64,000 nucleotides of DNA from Microvirga sp. 17 mud 1-3 (GTDB lineage: Bacteria; Pseudomonadota; Alphaproteobacteria; Rhizobiales; Beijerinckiaceae). The stretch spans positions 3,501,001 through 3,565,000 of the forward strand of contig NZ_CP029481.1 of NCBI RefSeq assembly GCF_003151255.1, read 5' to 3'. The position numbers were made by a program, and so were the translations under genes. Shown one piece after another: positions 43,274 through 53,105 of the stretch (position 1 is its first letter; each line of letters begins with the position of its first letter). The notes beneath the pieces were generated by a model that was not told the origin of the DNA, ran no database searches, and saw only the letters and a list, made by a program, of their open reading frames with translations.

Positions 43274-44215
43274 TCAGAGCCCGTTCACGAAGGCATCGAT
43301 CCGCGCCAGGGCCCGCTCGGTCATGGCGCTCTCGTAGCGGATGAACACGTGGCAGCCGCCCGGCCAGATTGCGAGTTCGGTCCGATTGGCGAAGGAAGCC
43401 CAGCGCGCCGCCATGAACAGGGTGTCGTCGAGGAGGAGATCCCGGGTTCCGACAGAAAACAGGGCCGGCGGCATTCCCTTGAGATCAGCGTAGAGGGGCG
43501 AGAGATCCGGATCGCGCCGGTCCGGGTGCGGACCGCACAGGTTGTCGGCGAAGATCCGCACGTCTCGCGTGTTGAGGACGAGCTTGTCGGTACCCCAGTT
43601 CAGGACGCTCGGGGTCAGGCTCAGGTCGTAGCAGCCTGCAAAAAGGTTTGCGCCCCGGAACGGGGTCAGCCCGTGCCGGTCGCGCAGGCGCAGCAGGGTC
43701 GCGGCCGAGAGATGCGCCCCGGCCGATTCGCCGCCAATGAAGAGACGCTCGGTCCCGAAGCGGGCCTTCGCCTCGCGGACGACCCAGAGGGCCGCGGCCT
43801 CGCAATCGTCATGGGCAGCCGGATACGGATTTTCGGGCGCGAGCCGGTATTCCACCGAGACCACCGCCAAGCCGCAATGGTCGGCCATCCGGTCGAGATA
43901 GGGATCCTGCTCGTCGGCGGTGCCCCAGGTCCACCCCCCGCCATGGATGTGGAAATAGACCCCCTTGGGGTTCTCGGGCACGATCAGCCGCAGGGGCAGA
44001 GGGCCTGCGGGCCCGTCGATCTCGATCGTCTTCGCGCGCGGGCTCTTCGGCAGCGGCGGGAACGGGCCGAGGCCCTGCCGCCGGGCCTCGCGTACGGCCT
44101 CGACCGGGACCGACCAGGGGTCGGGAGATGCGGACAGCCGGGCCAGGATCTCGGCATTCTGCGCCTCGATTTCCTCGCTGACGCTCGAAGGGTCGAAAAG
44201 AGTAGGGTCGATCAT
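43274..44215 (-). CDS. Alpha/beta hydrolase, hormone-sensitive-lipase group
   Basis: A 313-residue esterase. The oxyanion-hole motif is FHIHGGGWTWG near residue 90, the nucleophile Ser lies in GESAGAH, and the C-terminal GGCHVF region supplies the catalytic His. It likely hydrolyses small acyl esters in the cytoplasm. It converges with the APH-like gene with one base between the stops and is divergent from the small membrane protein gene at 44315. Confidence 0.92.
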   Translation of the reverse strand: MIDPTLFDPSSVSEEIEAQNAEILARLSASPDPWSVPVEAVREARRQGLGPFPPLPKSPRAKTIEIDGPAGPLPLRLIVPENPKGVYFHIHGGGWTWGTADEQDPYLDRMADHCGLAVVSVEYRLAPENPYPAAHDDCEAAALWVVREAKARFGTERLFIGGESAGAHLSAATLLRLRDRHGLTPFRGANLFAGCYDLSLTPSVLNWGTDKLVLNTRDVRIFADNLCGPHPDRRDPDLSPLYADLKGMPPALFSVGTRDLLLDDTLFMAARWASFANRTELAIWPGGCHVFIRYESAMTERALARIDAFVNGL

Positions 44216-44314
44216 GCCACGCTCGTGTGAGGTTGCCTTAGCGGCCGTCCCTTGCGATGAAGCACACGCAACGGCCGCGGTCCAGCACCGCGAAGGGATG
44301 AGGAAAAAGGGACG

Positions 44315-44575
44315 ATGTCCAACATGAACCGGTTACTCGGCGGCGCGCCCGGCTCCGTGCTGGTCAAGCTGATCTTCCTGTCCCTCCTGGTCGGCGCCTT
44401 CATGGCATTTCTCGACATCACGCCCTTCGGCCTGGTGGAGGGGATCTACAACTGGCTGCGCTCGCTTCTGGGGCTCAGTATGGATACGGTGGTCGAGATC
44501 GGGCGTTGGATCGCCTATGGTGCGATCATCGTCGTTCCGCTCTGGCTGATCGCGCGGATCTTCGGCCGGCACTGA
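44315..44575 (+). CDS. Small two-helix membrane protein (DUF6460-like)
   Basis: An 86-residue protein with two hydrophobic helices (VLVKLIFLSLLVGAFMAFL and the C-terminal IAYGAIIVVPLWLIARIF) separated by an amphipathic stretch. The N-terminus NRLLGGAPGSVLVKL resembles rhizobial DUF6460 proteins. Function unknown. The start at 44315 has an AAGG ahead; 44324 is also possible. The MATE pump gene starts 11 bases downstream. Confidence 0.8.
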   Translation: MSNMNRLLGGAPGSVLVKLIFLSLLVGAFMAFLDITPFGLVEGIYNWLRSLLGLSMDTVVEIGRWIAYGAIIVVPLWLIARIFGRH

Positions 44576-44586
44576 GGATTTTTCCC

Positions 44587-45924
44587 ATGGAAGGTTCCGT
44601 TTCGTCGCGGCGGATTGTCGTCACGCACCGGCGCATGCTCGCGCTCGCGCTGCCCATGACCCTGTCCCATGTCACGACGCCGCTGCTCGGCCTCGTAGAC
44701 GCAACCGTGATCGGGCGGCTGGGGCAGGCGCATCTGCTGGGAGCCGTCGCTCTCGGCGCCGTGGTCTTCGATTTCGTGTTCTGGAGCTTCGGCTCCCTGC
44801 GCATGGCGACCGCCGGCATGACCGCGCAGGCAACCGGCGCCGGCGACCGGCACGAGGTGGACAGGGCGCTTGCCCGCGCCCTGCTCGTCGCGGCCGTCAC
44901 GGGCCTCCTGCTGATCCTGCTGCAATGGCCCATCGCCCTGGTGGCCTTCCCGCTGACCGGCGCCAGCGACGCCGTGCAGGGGGCGCTCGCGACCTACTTC
45001 TACATCCGCATCTGGGCCGCGCCCTTCACCTTGGCGAACTACGTCATCCTCGGCTCGACCCTCGGGCGAGGACGTACGGATCTCGGCCTGTTCCTGCAGG
45101 TCGCCATCAACGTGGCGAACATCCTGCTCACCTCCGTGCTGGTCCTCGTCTTCCAATGGAGCGTCGCGGGCGCGGCCATCGGCACGGCGATTGCGGAGGT
45201 CTTCGGTGTCGGCCTCGGCATCCTCGTTCTGCGGCGGCTGGGCTCGAACCCCTTCTCGGTCGCCTGGCGCGAGATCCTCAACCGCGCCGCCATGCTGCAG
45301 ACCCTGAGCATGAACCGGGACATCATGATCCGCAACATCGCGCTTATGATGGCCTTCGCGGTCTTCAGCGCCATGGGGGCCCGCACGGGCGACGTGACGC
45401 TCGCGGCCAATGCGGTGCTCTACAACATGTTCATGATCGGCGGCTATTTCCTCGACGGGTTCGCGACCGCGGCCGAGACCCTGTGCGGCCAGAGCATCGG
45501 CGCCCGCGATGCGCGCGGCTTCCGCCGCGCCGTCACCTTGAGCCTCGGCTGGAGCTTCGGGTTCGGCCTCGCGGTGTCGGCCGCCTTCCTCGTTGGGGGC
45601 CGGATGTTCATCGACTTCGTCACCACGAGCCCGGACGTGCGTGCCTATGCGCGCGACTATCTCGTCTATGCGGCGCTCACGCCCCTCGTGGGCGCGGCCG
45701 CCTTCGTGTTCGACGGGATCTATACCGGAGCGACCTGGACCAAGGCGATGCGCGACCTCATGCTCCTCGCCATCGTAGTCTACGGCGCGGTGATTTTCGC
45801 GGCGGGCTCGCTCGGGAATACGGGTCTGTGGATTGCGCTTCTCGTCTTCCTGGGCACCCGCGGCCTCGGCCAGGCCGCGCTCTGCCCCCGGCTAACCCGC
45901 AGGACCTTCGCGGGCGAGGCCTGA
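44587..45924 (+). CDS. MATE-family efflux transporter (DinF-like)
   Basis: A 445-residue protein with 12 predicted transmembrane helices. The N-terminal LALPMTLSHVTTPLLGLVDATVIGRLG is the first MATE signature, and the second half repeats it around the MNRDIMIRNIALM region. DinF-type MATE proteins export toxic organic cations or other compounds by cation antiport. The start at 44587 follows the small membrane protein directly. Confidence 0.93.
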   Translation: MEGSVSSRRIVVTHRRMLALALPMTLSHVTTPLLGLVDATVIGRLGQAHLLGAVALGAVVFDFVFWSFGSLRMATAGMTAQATGAGDRHEVDRALARALLVAAVTGLLLILLQWPIALVAFPLTGASDAVQGALATYFYIRIWAAPFTLANYVILGSTLGRGRTDLGLFLQVAINVANILLTSVLVLVFQWSVAGAAIGTAIAEVFGVGLGILVLRRLGSNPFSVAWREILNRAAMLQTLSMNRDIMIRNIALMMAFAVFSAMGARTGDVTLAANAVLYNMFMIGGYFLDGFATAAETLCGQSIGARDARGFRRAVTLSLGWSFGFGLAVSAAFLVGGRMFIDFVTTSPDVRAYARDYLVYAALTPLVGAAAFVFDGIYTGATWTKAMRDLMLLAIVVYGAVIFAAGSLGNTGLWIALLVFLGTRGLGQAALCPRLTRRTFAGEA

Positions 45925-45930
45925 TCCGTC

Positions 45931-47007
45931 TTAAAAGCGGCCTTCCGCAATAAGGGCGGCATCGCGCCCGAGCGCAGCGTCCAGGGACGTGTTCTCCCGG
46001 TCGAGGATCCGCGCAAGGCCCCGCTTGATCTCGGCAACGAGGCCGGGGCCCTTGTAGACCAGAGCCGAATAGAGCTGCACGAGACTCGCGCCCGCGCGGA
46101 TCTTGGCCCAGGCCGCCTCGGGGGAATCGACCCCGCCGACACCCACCAGGGGAAGCTTCCGCCCGACCCGCAGATAGGTTTGCGCCAGGAGGATCGTGGA
46201 AGGCGCGAAGAGCGGCTTTCCGGACAGGCCGCCAGTCTCCCGGGCCAGCGTCTTCTCCTGAAGGCTTTCGGGGCGCGCCACAGTGGTGTTCGACACGATC
46301 AGCCCGTCGACCCCGCGCCGCAGGGCGGTTGCCACGATGGCGTCGAGGGTTTCCAGGGAGATGTCGGGCGCGATCTTCAGGAGGACCGTGGTCTTCCGGT
46401 CGACCTCGTCCCGCGCCGCGACGCAGCGGGCGAGAAGATCGTCGAGGAAGGCTTCGCCCTGAAGGTCGCGCAGGCCCGGCGTATTGGGCGACGAGACATT
46501 GATCGTGAGGAAATCCACGAGGCCCGCAAGGGCGCGCACGCATTGGGCGTAGTCGGCGATACGATCCGTCGATTCCTTGTTGGCCCCGATATTGATTCCG
46601 ACGATACCGGGGCGGCCGCGCCGGGCCGCAAGGCGGCGGCGGATGACGTCCAGCCCCTCGCTGTTCATCCCGAAGCGGTTGATGACCGCTTCGTCGCGGG
46701 CGAGCCGGAACACCCGCGGCCGCGGGTTCCCCTCCTGAGGCTTGGGCACGACGGCGCCGAGCTCCACGAAGCCGAACCCCAGGGACAGAAGCTGGTCGGC
46801 CACCTCGCATTGCTTGTCGAAGCCCGCCGCGAGGCCGACCGGATTGGGAAAGCGGCGCCCGAACACCTCGACCGCGAGTCGCGGATCGTCCGGCGCCGGA
46901 GAGCGCGGCGGCAGCAGCGAGAGGCTGCGGATCGTGAGGTGGTGGGCCGTCTCCGCATCGAGCGCATGGAGGACCGGCTTGGCGAAGGGGAACAGGCTGG
47001 CGATCAT
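45931..47007 (-). CDS. pyrD: Dihydroorotate dehydrogenase (quinone), class 2
   Basis: A 358-residue class 2 PyrD. It has the N-terminal membrane-association helices, [21 protein letters not shown], the catalytic-base Ser in [12 protein letters not shown], and the FMN-binding [13 protein letters not shown]. It oxidises dihydroorotate to orotate at the inner membrane, feeding electrons to quinone. The start overlaps the DUF952 gene by four bases (ATGA-type), so they are cotranscribed. Confidence 0.96.
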   Translation of the reverse strand: MIASLFPFAKPVLHALDAETAHHLTIRSLSLLPPRSPAPDDPRLAVEVFGRRFPNPVGLAAGFDKQCEVADQLLSLGFGFVELGAVVPKPQEGNPRPRVFRLARDEAVINRFGMNSEGLDVIRRRLAARRGRPGIVGINIGANKESTDRIADYAQCVRALAGLVDFLTINVSSPNTPGLRDLQGEAFLDDLLARCVAARDEVDRKTTVLLKIAPDISLETLDAIVATALRRGVDGLIVSNTTVARPESLQEKTLARETGGLSGKPLFAPSTILLAQTYLRVGRKLPLVGVGGVDSPEAAWAKIRAGASLVQLYSALVYKGPGLVAEIKRGLARILDRENTSLDAALGRDAALIAEGRF

Positions 47008-47348
47008 GCGGAGAGATCCGGAAACACGTGGCGGCCGTCCTCGGCGAGGGGCAGCGGCTTCACCCATAGCACGGCCGAGAGAGGCAGCGACCCATAGAGA
47101 TGGGGAAACAGATCCCCGCCGCGCGACGGCTCGTAGCGCAGGGCATCGCCGAGGCGCTCCGCCTCGACCGCCACGAGGACGAGATCGTCCTGGCCGGCGA
47201 AATGCTTCTCGGCCGTCTCCCGCGCCTGTGCGGCCGTGGAAAAGTGGATGTACCCATCCTGGAGGTCGATGGGTGCTCCTTCGAAGACTTTTGCGGCCTC
47301 CGCAGCCTTCCAGAGCGGCCGGGAACAGATTTTATAGATGATTGCCAT
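47004..47348 (-). CDS. DUF952-family protein
   Basis: A 114-residue protein with the DUF952 pattern: [47 protein letters not shown]. Its fold is related to ADP-ribosyl transferases. Often found before pyrD in rhizobia. Its biochemical role is unknown. The start at 47348 fits the family N-terminus. Confidence 0.92.
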   Translation of the reverse strand: MAIIYKICSRPLWKAAEAAKVFEGAPIDLQDGYIHFSTAAQARETAEKHFAGQDDLVLVAVEAERLGDALRYEPSRGGDLFPHLYGSLPLSAVLWVKPLPLAEDGRHVFPDLSA

Positions 47349-47414
47349 GGCGCATTTGAGTAGCGCCGGGCCCGAACGAGAGCAACCGGAAGATGGACGC
47401 GTTGTCGCTAGCCC

Positions 47415-47444
47415 TTGTTCTCCCTCGCGGGAGCCATAGAACAA
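47415..47444. promoter_or_regulatory. Candidate operator with nested inverted repeats upstream of the S24 regulator
   Basis: Outer arms TTGTTCT and AGAACAA are 16 bases apart, and between them CTCCC-TCGC-GGGAG forms a second dyad. The site is 65-95 bases upstream of the CI/LexA-like gene at 47510 and could serve autoregulation. It is not of the LexA GTTC-N7-GTTC type. Confidence 0.45.
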
Positions 47445-47509
47445 CCTTAATTCCTAATCATAGGTTCGGTTTCCAGTAGAGTTTTTGGCACCTCTCGAAG
47501 GTTCATCAT

Positions 47510-48145
47510 ATGTTGTCCCATGAGCGCGTTTGGGCCGCTATCGATGCCCTGGCTTCCCGCCACGGCATGACCGCATCGGGCCTCGCCCGCAAAGCCGGGC
47601 TCGACGCCACCAGCTTCAACAAGTCGAAGCGCACCAGTCCCGAGGGCCGGGATCGCTGGCCCTCGACCGAGTCGATCGCCAAGATTCTCCGCGCAACAGG
47701 CGCGACCCTGGAGGATTTCCTGCGTCTGGTGGAGCCTTCGGGCTCCCTGCGCCGCTCGACGATTCCCCTGATCGGCCTGACGCAGGCGGCCTCCGGCGCC
47801 AAACTCTTCACCGAAGAGGGCCTGCCGGTCGGAGGACCGGGCTGGGACGAGATCGACTTTCCGGATTTCGGCCAGGAGAAGGTGTTCGCCATCGAGGTGA
47901 CCGGCGACTCCATGGCGCCGCTCTACCGCGACGGTGATATCCTCATCGTCTCCCCGACCGCCGGCCTTCGCAAAGGCGACCGGGTGGTCTTCCGCCTGAA
48001 CAGCGGCGAGATCCTCGCGAAGGAACTCCGCCGCCGCTCGGCCAAGACCCTGGAAGTCGGCGCTTTCGAGCCCGGACAGGAAGACCGGGCGATCCCGGCA
48101 GAAGACGTCGCCTGGGTCGCCCGGATCATGTGGGCCCGCCAATAG
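47510..48145 (+). CDS. S24/LexA-like transcriptional regulator with HTH domain
   Basis: A 211-residue protein with an N-terminal phage-CI-like helix-turn-helix (TASGLARKAGLDATSFNKSKR near residues 21-41) and a C-terminal S24 peptidase domain with the Ser134/Lys171 dyad (TGDSMAPLY and ILAKELRRR). No clear Ala-Gly cleavage site lies between the domains, only a weak SGA. It may be a self-cleaving stress repressor or a non-cleaving relative. It converges with lysK seven bases downstream. Confidence 0.92.
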   Translation: MLSHERVWAAIDALASRHGMTASGLARKAGLDATSFNKSKRTSPEGRDRWPSTESIAKILRATGATLEDFLRLVEPSGSLRRSTIPLIGLTQAASGAKLFTEEGLPVGGPGWDEIDFPDFGQEKVFAIEVTGDSMAPLYRDGDILIVSPTAGLRKGDRVVFRLNSGEILAKELRRRSAKTLEVGAFEPGQEDRAIPAEDVAWVARIMWARQ

Positions 48146-48152
48146 GGCCGGG

Positions 48153-49886
48153 TCAGGCCGCCCGCTCGGCGCCCCTCGCCTTCAGGAAGGCCTCGTGTTC
48201 GCTCACGAGCTTGCCCTCGAGAGCCTTCTGGATCAGCTCCCGCGTCTCCTTCACGCCGAACAGGGCCACGAACGAGCCGAAGCGCGGGCCGCGCGGCTCT
48301 CCCAGAAGCACCTGGTAGATCGTGTTGAACCACTCGATCGAGACGCCGGGCCGCTCGGGTGTGGCGCCCTTCGCCTTGAAGTCCTGGTAGCGCGGCTCGG
48401 CCCGGCCGACATTGTAGATCTCTTCCTGGATCGCCTCGGCCGTCACCGGACGCTCGCCGGTTTCGAAGGCGCCGAGGACCTCCCGGAGCTTGCTCAAGGA
48501 TGCGGCCTCGACCTCGTCCGCCAGGCGATAGGCCTTCTGCGGCTTCACGAAATCCTCGAAATAGCGCGCGGCGCGCTTCACGAGGCCGTCGAGACGGGGA
48601 TGGGTCTCGGGCGAGACCGTCGGCGCGTAGCGGCGGATGAAGCCCCAGATCACGCCCGGATCCTCCGAGTTCGCCACCGCCACCAGGTTGAGCAGCATCG
48701 AGAAGGAGATCGTGGTGCCGGGCTGGTTGCCGCCGCCCGAGGAGACGAGCTCCGGCGCGGGCGGATGACCCGCGTGGAGATGCCAGACCGGATTCATCAG
48801 GCGCGCCTTGGCGTCCTGCGCCGGGTACTTCTCCAGGAAGGTCAGATAATCGTCCACCTGCCGGGGGATGACGTCGAAATAGAGCTTCTTGGCCTCGCGC
48901 GGCTTGTTGAACATGAACAGGCCCAGGCTGTCCGGCGTACCATAGGTGAGCCACTCGTCGATGGTCAGCCCATTGCCCTTGGACTTGGAGATCTTCTGCC
49001 CCTTCTCGTCCAGGAAGAGCTCGTAGTTGAACCCTTCCGGCGGCAGGCCGCCGAGGGCCTTGGCGATCTCGCCCGAGAGCTTCACGCTGTCGATCAGGTC
49101 CTTGCCGGCCATCTCGTAATCGACGCCGAGCGCAACCCAGCGCATGGCCCAGTCGGGCTTCCATTGCAGCTTGGCATGGCCCCCCGTCACTGGCGTCTCG
49201 AAGCGCTCGCCCGTCTCCGGATCGCGCCAGACGATGGTGCCCGCATCGAGCTTGCGCTCGTCGATGGGCACCTGCATCACGATCCCGGTCTTCGGGTGGA
49301 TGGGCAGGAAGGGCGAGTAGGATTGCTGCCGCTCCTCGCGGAGCGAGGGCAGCATGATGGCCATCACGGCGTCGTAGCGCTCCAGCACCGTGAGCAGGGC
49401 CTTGTCGAACCGGCCCGCCTTGTAGCACTCCGTCGCCGACAGGAACTCGTAGTCGAACCCGAAGGCATCGAGGAATTCACGCAGGCGCGCATTGTTGTGG
49501 TGCGCAAAGCTCTCATGGGTGCCGAAAGGATCCGGCACCTGCGTCAGGGGCTTGCCGAGGGAGGCGCCGACCAGCTCCTTGTTCGGGATGTTGTCCGGCA
49601 CCTTGCGCAGGCCGTCCATGTCGTCCGAGAAGGCGAAGAGCCGCGTCGGGATGGTATCGCCGGTCAGCACGCGGAAGGCGTGGCGCACCATGCTGGTGCG
49701 GGCGACCTCGCCGAAGGTCCCGATATGCGGCAGGCCCGAGGGGCCGTAGCCGGTCTCGAACAGCACTTCCTTCTTGCCGGTCCGTTTGAGCCGTTCCACG
49801 AGCTTGCGGGCCTCCTCGAAGGGCCAGGCGGTCGCGGTTTGAGCGGCATCGATCAGAGCGGAGTCGAGTGAAAGCGGTTGGGACAT
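48153..49886 (-). CDS. lysK: Lysyl-tRNA synthetase, class I
   Basis: A 577-residue class I LysRS, the form used by archaea and most alphaproteobacteria. The HIGH-type motif is [10 protein letters not shown] near residue 54 and the KMSKS-type motif is KISKSKGNG near residue 298. It charges tRNA-Lys. It is monocistronic and convergent with the S24 regulator. The ATG at 49886 is the only plausible start. Confidence 0.97.
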   Translation of the reverse strand: MSQPLSLDSALIDAAQTATAWPFEEARKLVERLKRTGKKEVLFETGYGPSGLPHIGTFGEVARTSMVRHAFRVLTGDTIPTRLFAFSDDMDGLRKVPDNIPNKELVGASLGKPLTQVPDPFGTHESFAHHNNARLREFLDAFGFDYEFLSATECYKAGRFDKALLTVLERYDAVMAIMLPSLREERQQSYSPFLPIHPKTGIVMQVPIDERKLDAGTIVWRDPETGERFETPVTGGHAKLQWKPDWAMRWVALGVDYEMAGKDLIDSVKLSGEIAKALGGLPPEGFNYELFLDEKGQKISKSKGNGLTIDEWLTYGTPDSLGLFMFNKPREAKKLYFDVIPRQVDDYLTFLEKYPAQDAKARLMNPVWHLHAGHPPAPELVSSGGGNQPGTTISFSMLLNLVAVANSEDPGVIWGFIRRYAPTVSPETHPRLDGLVKRAARYFEDFVKPQKAYRLADEVEAASLSKLREVLGAFETGERPVTAEAIQEEIYNVGRAEPRYQDFKAKGATPERPGVSIEWFNTIYQVLLGEPRGPRFGSFVALFGVKETRELIQKALEGKLVSEHEAFLKARGAERAA

Positions 49887-50061
49887 GTGACCAGAAGCTG
49901 ATGGGAAACGCAGTAACCTAGAGCGGTTTTCGTCACGATGGAACCGAAACCCGCCCGGGCGGAAGGAAAGCAGGATCGACCGGGCCTAAGGCCCGGCAAT
50001 CGCTTGCCCGATCAGTCCTCTAGGCACCCGGCCGTCCGGGGTCAATGCGGCTTAACGCGGC

Positions 50062-50970
50062 TCAATAGAGACCGACGGGGAAGAAGCGCAGGTAAAGCTC
50101 CGCATATTTGCCGTCCTTCCAGAGCTGCTGGAGCGCGTAATCGAAGGCCCGGCGCAGGTTCTCCTCGTCCTGGCGGACGATGAAGGCGATCCCCTCACCG
50201 AAGAACCGGCTCTCCAGATAGGGGCCGCCGGCGAAGTCGCAGCACCCCTCCGAAGCCTCGCCGCCGATCCATAGGGCGAGGCCCAGGCCGTCGGCGAAGA
50301 GGTAGTCGATCTTCCCGTCCTTGAGGGCGCCCTGCGCCTCCGCCAGATCCCCGAACGGCTTGAGGACGGCCCCCGGCATGAAGGCCTTGGCATAGGCCTC
50401 GTGCGCGGTGCCCCCCACGATTCCGACAATCTTACCCGCCAGCACCTTGGCGGTGGGCGGCGGCAGGTTGCGGTCTTTCCTCGTCGCGAAGCGGGCCGGG
50501 ATCTTGAAATACGGGCCCGTCACGGAGAAGCGCTGCCGCAAGGATGCCGTGACCGGGATGGCGGCCGCCACCACGTCGCCCTGCCTGTCCGCAAGGGCAT
50601 CGAGCAGGGTGTCGAAGCGGCGGACCTGGACCGTGCAGGCGATGGCCAGCCGCTCGCAGATGGCCCGCGCGAGCTCCACCGAAAAGCCCGTGGGATTGCC
50701 GTCGAGACCGCTGAAGTGCAGGGGCGGGAAATCGTCGTCCACGAGAAAGCGGATCGGGCGCAGGCCCGTCAGGTCCGGCCGCTCGAGCTGCGCCTTCGGG
50801 TCCCAGAAATTGGGGATCGCGACGTCGTCTGCCACTGCCGGCGCCGGAGACAGCCCAAGGGTCAGGCAGAGGGCCAGGCCGAGCGCCGGCAGAACCGCTC
50901 CCAGAGCCGGGCGCTTGATCTTGCGGACGAAGCGGGCGATGGTCGAAGCAACATTATATCTTTTTGGCAC
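50062..50970 (-). CDS. Amino-acid-type periplasmic substrate-binding protein
   Basis: A 302-residue SBP_bac_3 protein. The GTG at 50970 has AAGAGGA upstream and gives a clear signal peptide (PALGAVLPALGLALCLTLGL then AVA-DD). The mature part follows the family: PIRFLVDDDFPPLHFSGLDGN, SVELARAICERL, GKIVGIVGGTAHEAYAKAF, GQLE-like QGALKDGKIDYLFAD. No transporter genes are adjacent, so it is an orphan or serves as a sensor. The start overlaps the divergent glycosyltransferase frame. Confidence 0.88.
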   Translation of the reverse strand: MPKRYNVASTIARFVRKIKRPALGAVLPALGLALCLTLGLSPAPAVADDVAIPNFWDPKAQLERPDLTGLRPIRFLVDDDFPPLHFSGLDGNPTGFSVELARAICERLAIACTVQVRRFDTLLDALADRQGDVVAAAIPVTASLRQRFSVTGPYFKIPARFATRKDRNLPPPTAKVLAGKIVGIVGGTAHEAYAKAFMPGAVLKPFGDLAEAQGALKDGKIDYLFADGLGLALWIGGEASEGCCDFAGGPYLESRFFGEGIAFIVRQDEENLRRAFDYALQQLWKDGKYAELYLRFFPVGLY

Positions 50971-52910
50971 GCACCGTCCTCTTGCAAGCAGCCCCGCCAC
51001 CGTCGTCCCGGCCGCCCGTCTCCTGGCAGGAGGGTCTAGCGGAGGTCCGCCGACAGTCAACTCTCGCAGACGCCGCCCTGCCGGCCGAAATCGCCTTTCT
51101 GGCCGCACACGGCATCGCGCCCACCCTCCTGCGAGAAGCATCCCTCCGTGCCGCAGCCTCCGGCGTTGCGGCCGACGTCTTCCTCCTTCGGAACGGCCTC
51201 GTCGGAGAAACCACATTCTACCGGGCCCTGGCCATGGAACTCGGGCTCCCCTTCACGCTCTCGCCGCGCCTGTCGAGACATGCCCGCTATCCGGAGAGCC
51301 TCCTCGCCGGCCTCGCGCCGCTTTACGGGATGCAGGGCTTCGCGGCGGCCCCATCGGGCCCGTCCCTCGCCTGGCTCCTCGGGCATCGGAACCGGGCCGC
51401 CGGGAAGCTCGTCGTCACGACGCCTTCCGCGCTGCGCCGCGCCGCCATGCGGGCCTCTTCCCGCGCCATCGCCCATGAGGGCGCGAACGCCCTGTGCGAG
51501 GCGGCGCCTGATCTCTCGATCCGGGACGGGCTCGACGCGCGCCAGGTGGCGACCTTAAGCGCCCTTTCGGGCCTTCTCGCCTATGGCGGGATCTCGGCGC
51601 CCAGCGCGACCCTGGCATTCCTGGCGGCGAGTTTGAGCCCGATCTTCTTCACGGCCGTGACCTTACGTCTCGCGGCGGTGCTGCTGCGCATTCCCGTCTC
51701 TCCGGCAAGGCCGGAAGCGCGCCTGGAGGATGCCGCCCTGCCGGTCTACACGATCATCGCGCCGCTCTACCGGGAGCAACGGATCGCGACCCGGCTCGTG
51801 GCGGCCCTCTCCCGGCTCGACTATCCGGCCGCCAAGCTCGACATCAAATTCGTCCTGGAGGCAGATGACCCGGAGACGCCCGCGGCCCTCGCGAAAGTGC
51901 CCATGCCGGGCTTCGTGGAAGTGATCGTCGCGCCGCCGGGGCAGCCGCGTACCAAGCCGCGGGCGCTCAACATCGCCCTGCCCCTGGCCCGCGGGCTCTA
52001 CACGGTGGTCTACGACGCCGAGGACGTGCCGGATCCGGGCCAGCTGCGCCAGGCCGTCTCGGCCTTTGCGTCGGCCCGGCCGGATACGGCCTGCCTCCAG
52101 GCCCGTCTGACCATCGACAACACGGACGATACCTGGCTGACGCGCCTCTTCACCATCGAGTACGCGGTGCTTTTCGACGTGTTCAATCCGGGGCTCGCAG
52201 AGATCGGCAGCCCGGTGGCACTCGGCGGCACCTCCAACCATTTCCGCACCACCCTGCTCCGCCGCGCCCATGGCTGGGACGCCTGGAACGTGACGGAAGA
52301 CGCGGATCTCGGCATCCGCCTGGCGCGGCTGGGCTATCGGGTGCTGGACTTGCCCTCCTCGACCTTCGAGGAGGCGCCCGGGACGCTCAGGGCCTGGATG
52401 AACCAGCGGACCCGCTGGATGAAAGGCTTCATGCAGACCGGGATCTGCCATTTCCGCCACCCGCTCAGAACAGCCGCGCAGCTCGGGCCCTGGGGTTTTC
52501 TGAGCGCCCTTGCGCTGACCTGGGGAACGGTTCTGAGCGCCCTGGGCTTTCCTCTTCTCACAGGGCTTTTCGTGGCGGCACGGCTCGCGAGCGTTTCCCA
52601 GCGTACGTCCCTGTTGGATCTCGCGAGCGGCGTGCTGTTCGTGACCGGGCTCGCGGCCATCCTGCTGCCGGCCATGGCAGCCCTGCGGCGGCGGCGCCTG
52701 TGGCGGCTCGGACCCTGGGTGCCGCTTCTGCCGTTCTATTATCTGCTCGTGAGCGCGGCGGCCTGGCGGGGATTATGGGAGGTGACGCGGGAGCCATTCC
52801 GCTGGAACAAGACCAGCCACGGCCTGGCGCGTACGTCGCGAAGCGGCTGGCTTCAGAAGCACCAGGCGAGCGCCGACGAGACCACGTCGCTGAACACGGC
52901 CGCGCCCTGA
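50964..52910 (+). CDS. Membrane glycosyltransferase family 2 protein
   Basis: A 648-residue protein. An N-terminal soluble region (EIAFLAAHGIAPTLLREASL and a type II secretion E-like mixed domain ending ELGLPFTLS) precedes two hydrophobic helices, a GT2 catalytic domain (ADDPETP, VYDAEDVPDPGQL, DADLG with the later QRTRWMKGFMQT), and C-terminal helices. The QxxRW motif marks processive synthases. It may make or export an extracellular polysaccharide. The start is uncertain: TTG at 50964 or 50982, with no ATG in frame. Confidence 0.85.
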   Translation: MARTVLLQAAPPPSSRPPVSWQEGLAEVRRQSTLADAALPAEIAFLAAHGIAPTLLREASLRAAASGVAADVFLLRNGLVGETTFYRALAMELGLPFTLSPRLSRHARYPESLLAGLAPLYGMQGFAAAPSGPSLAWLLGHRNRAAGKLVVTTPSALRRAAMRASSRAIAHEGANALCEAAPDLSIRDGLDARQVATLSALSGLLAYGGISAPSATLAFLAASLSPIFFTAVTLRLAAVLLRIPVSPARPEARLEDAALPVYTIIAPLYREQRIATRLVAALSRLDYPAAKLDIKFVLEADDPETPAALAKVPMPGFVEVIVAPPGQPRTKPRALNIALPLARGLYTVVYDAEDVPDPGQLRQAVSAFASARPDTACLQARLTIDNTDDTWLTRLFTIEYAVLFDVFNPGLAEIGSPVALGGTSNHFRTTLLRRAHGWDAWNVTEDADLGIRLARLGYRVLDLPSSTFEEAPGTLRAWMNQRTRWMKGFMQTGICHFRHPLRTAAQLGPWGFLSALALTWGTVLSALGFPLLTGLFVAARLASVSQRTSLLDLASGVLFVTGLAAILLPAMAALRRRRLWRLGPWVPLLPFYYLLVSAAAWRGLWEVTREPFRWNKTSHGLARTSRSGWLQKHQASADETTSLNTAAP

Positions 52911-53026
52911 CGCCACCAGAGCAGGCCGCCGGCGCCGACGAGGCAGAGGGTCGCCGCCACGATGAGGCCGCGGCCGATCAGCCGCTCCTGCCGTTCCGCT
53001 TTCGAGATGTCCGATCCGATGCTCAT
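52853..53026 (-). CDS. Small single-helix membrane protein
   Basis: A 57-residue protein with an N-terminal basic/acidic segment (MSIGSDISKAERQERLIGRG), a transmembrane helix (LIVAATLCLVGAGGLLWW) and a short tail. It overlaps the 3' end of the convergent glycosyltransferase by 58 bases. Function unknown. The coding call rests on the clear hydrophobic helix and the start context, so confidence is moderate. Confidence 0.55.
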   Translation of the reverse strand: MSIGSDISKAERQERLIGRGLIVAATLCLVGAGGLLWWRQGAAVFSDVVSSALAWCF

Positions 53027-53055
53027 GCTTCTATCATAGGCGGACTTGCGGCCAC

Positions 53056-53089
53056 AAAAAAGGGGACGCTGTCGAGCGTCCCCTTTCGG
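53056..53089 (-). terminator. Rho-independent terminator for the ERF-like gene
   Basis: A 12-bp perfect stem (AAAGGGGACGCT with its complement, loop GTCG-type tetraloop) followed on the minus strand by TTTTTTG. It ends the transcript of the gene at 53106-53756. Confidence 0.92.
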
Positions 53090-53105
53090 CTTGGATTGCA
53101 CCGGA

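Noticed and set aside
49980..49996. Hairpin CCGGGCC-TAA-GGCCCGG after lysK
   Set aside because: No T-run on either side and only seven base pairs, so it was not called a terminator.
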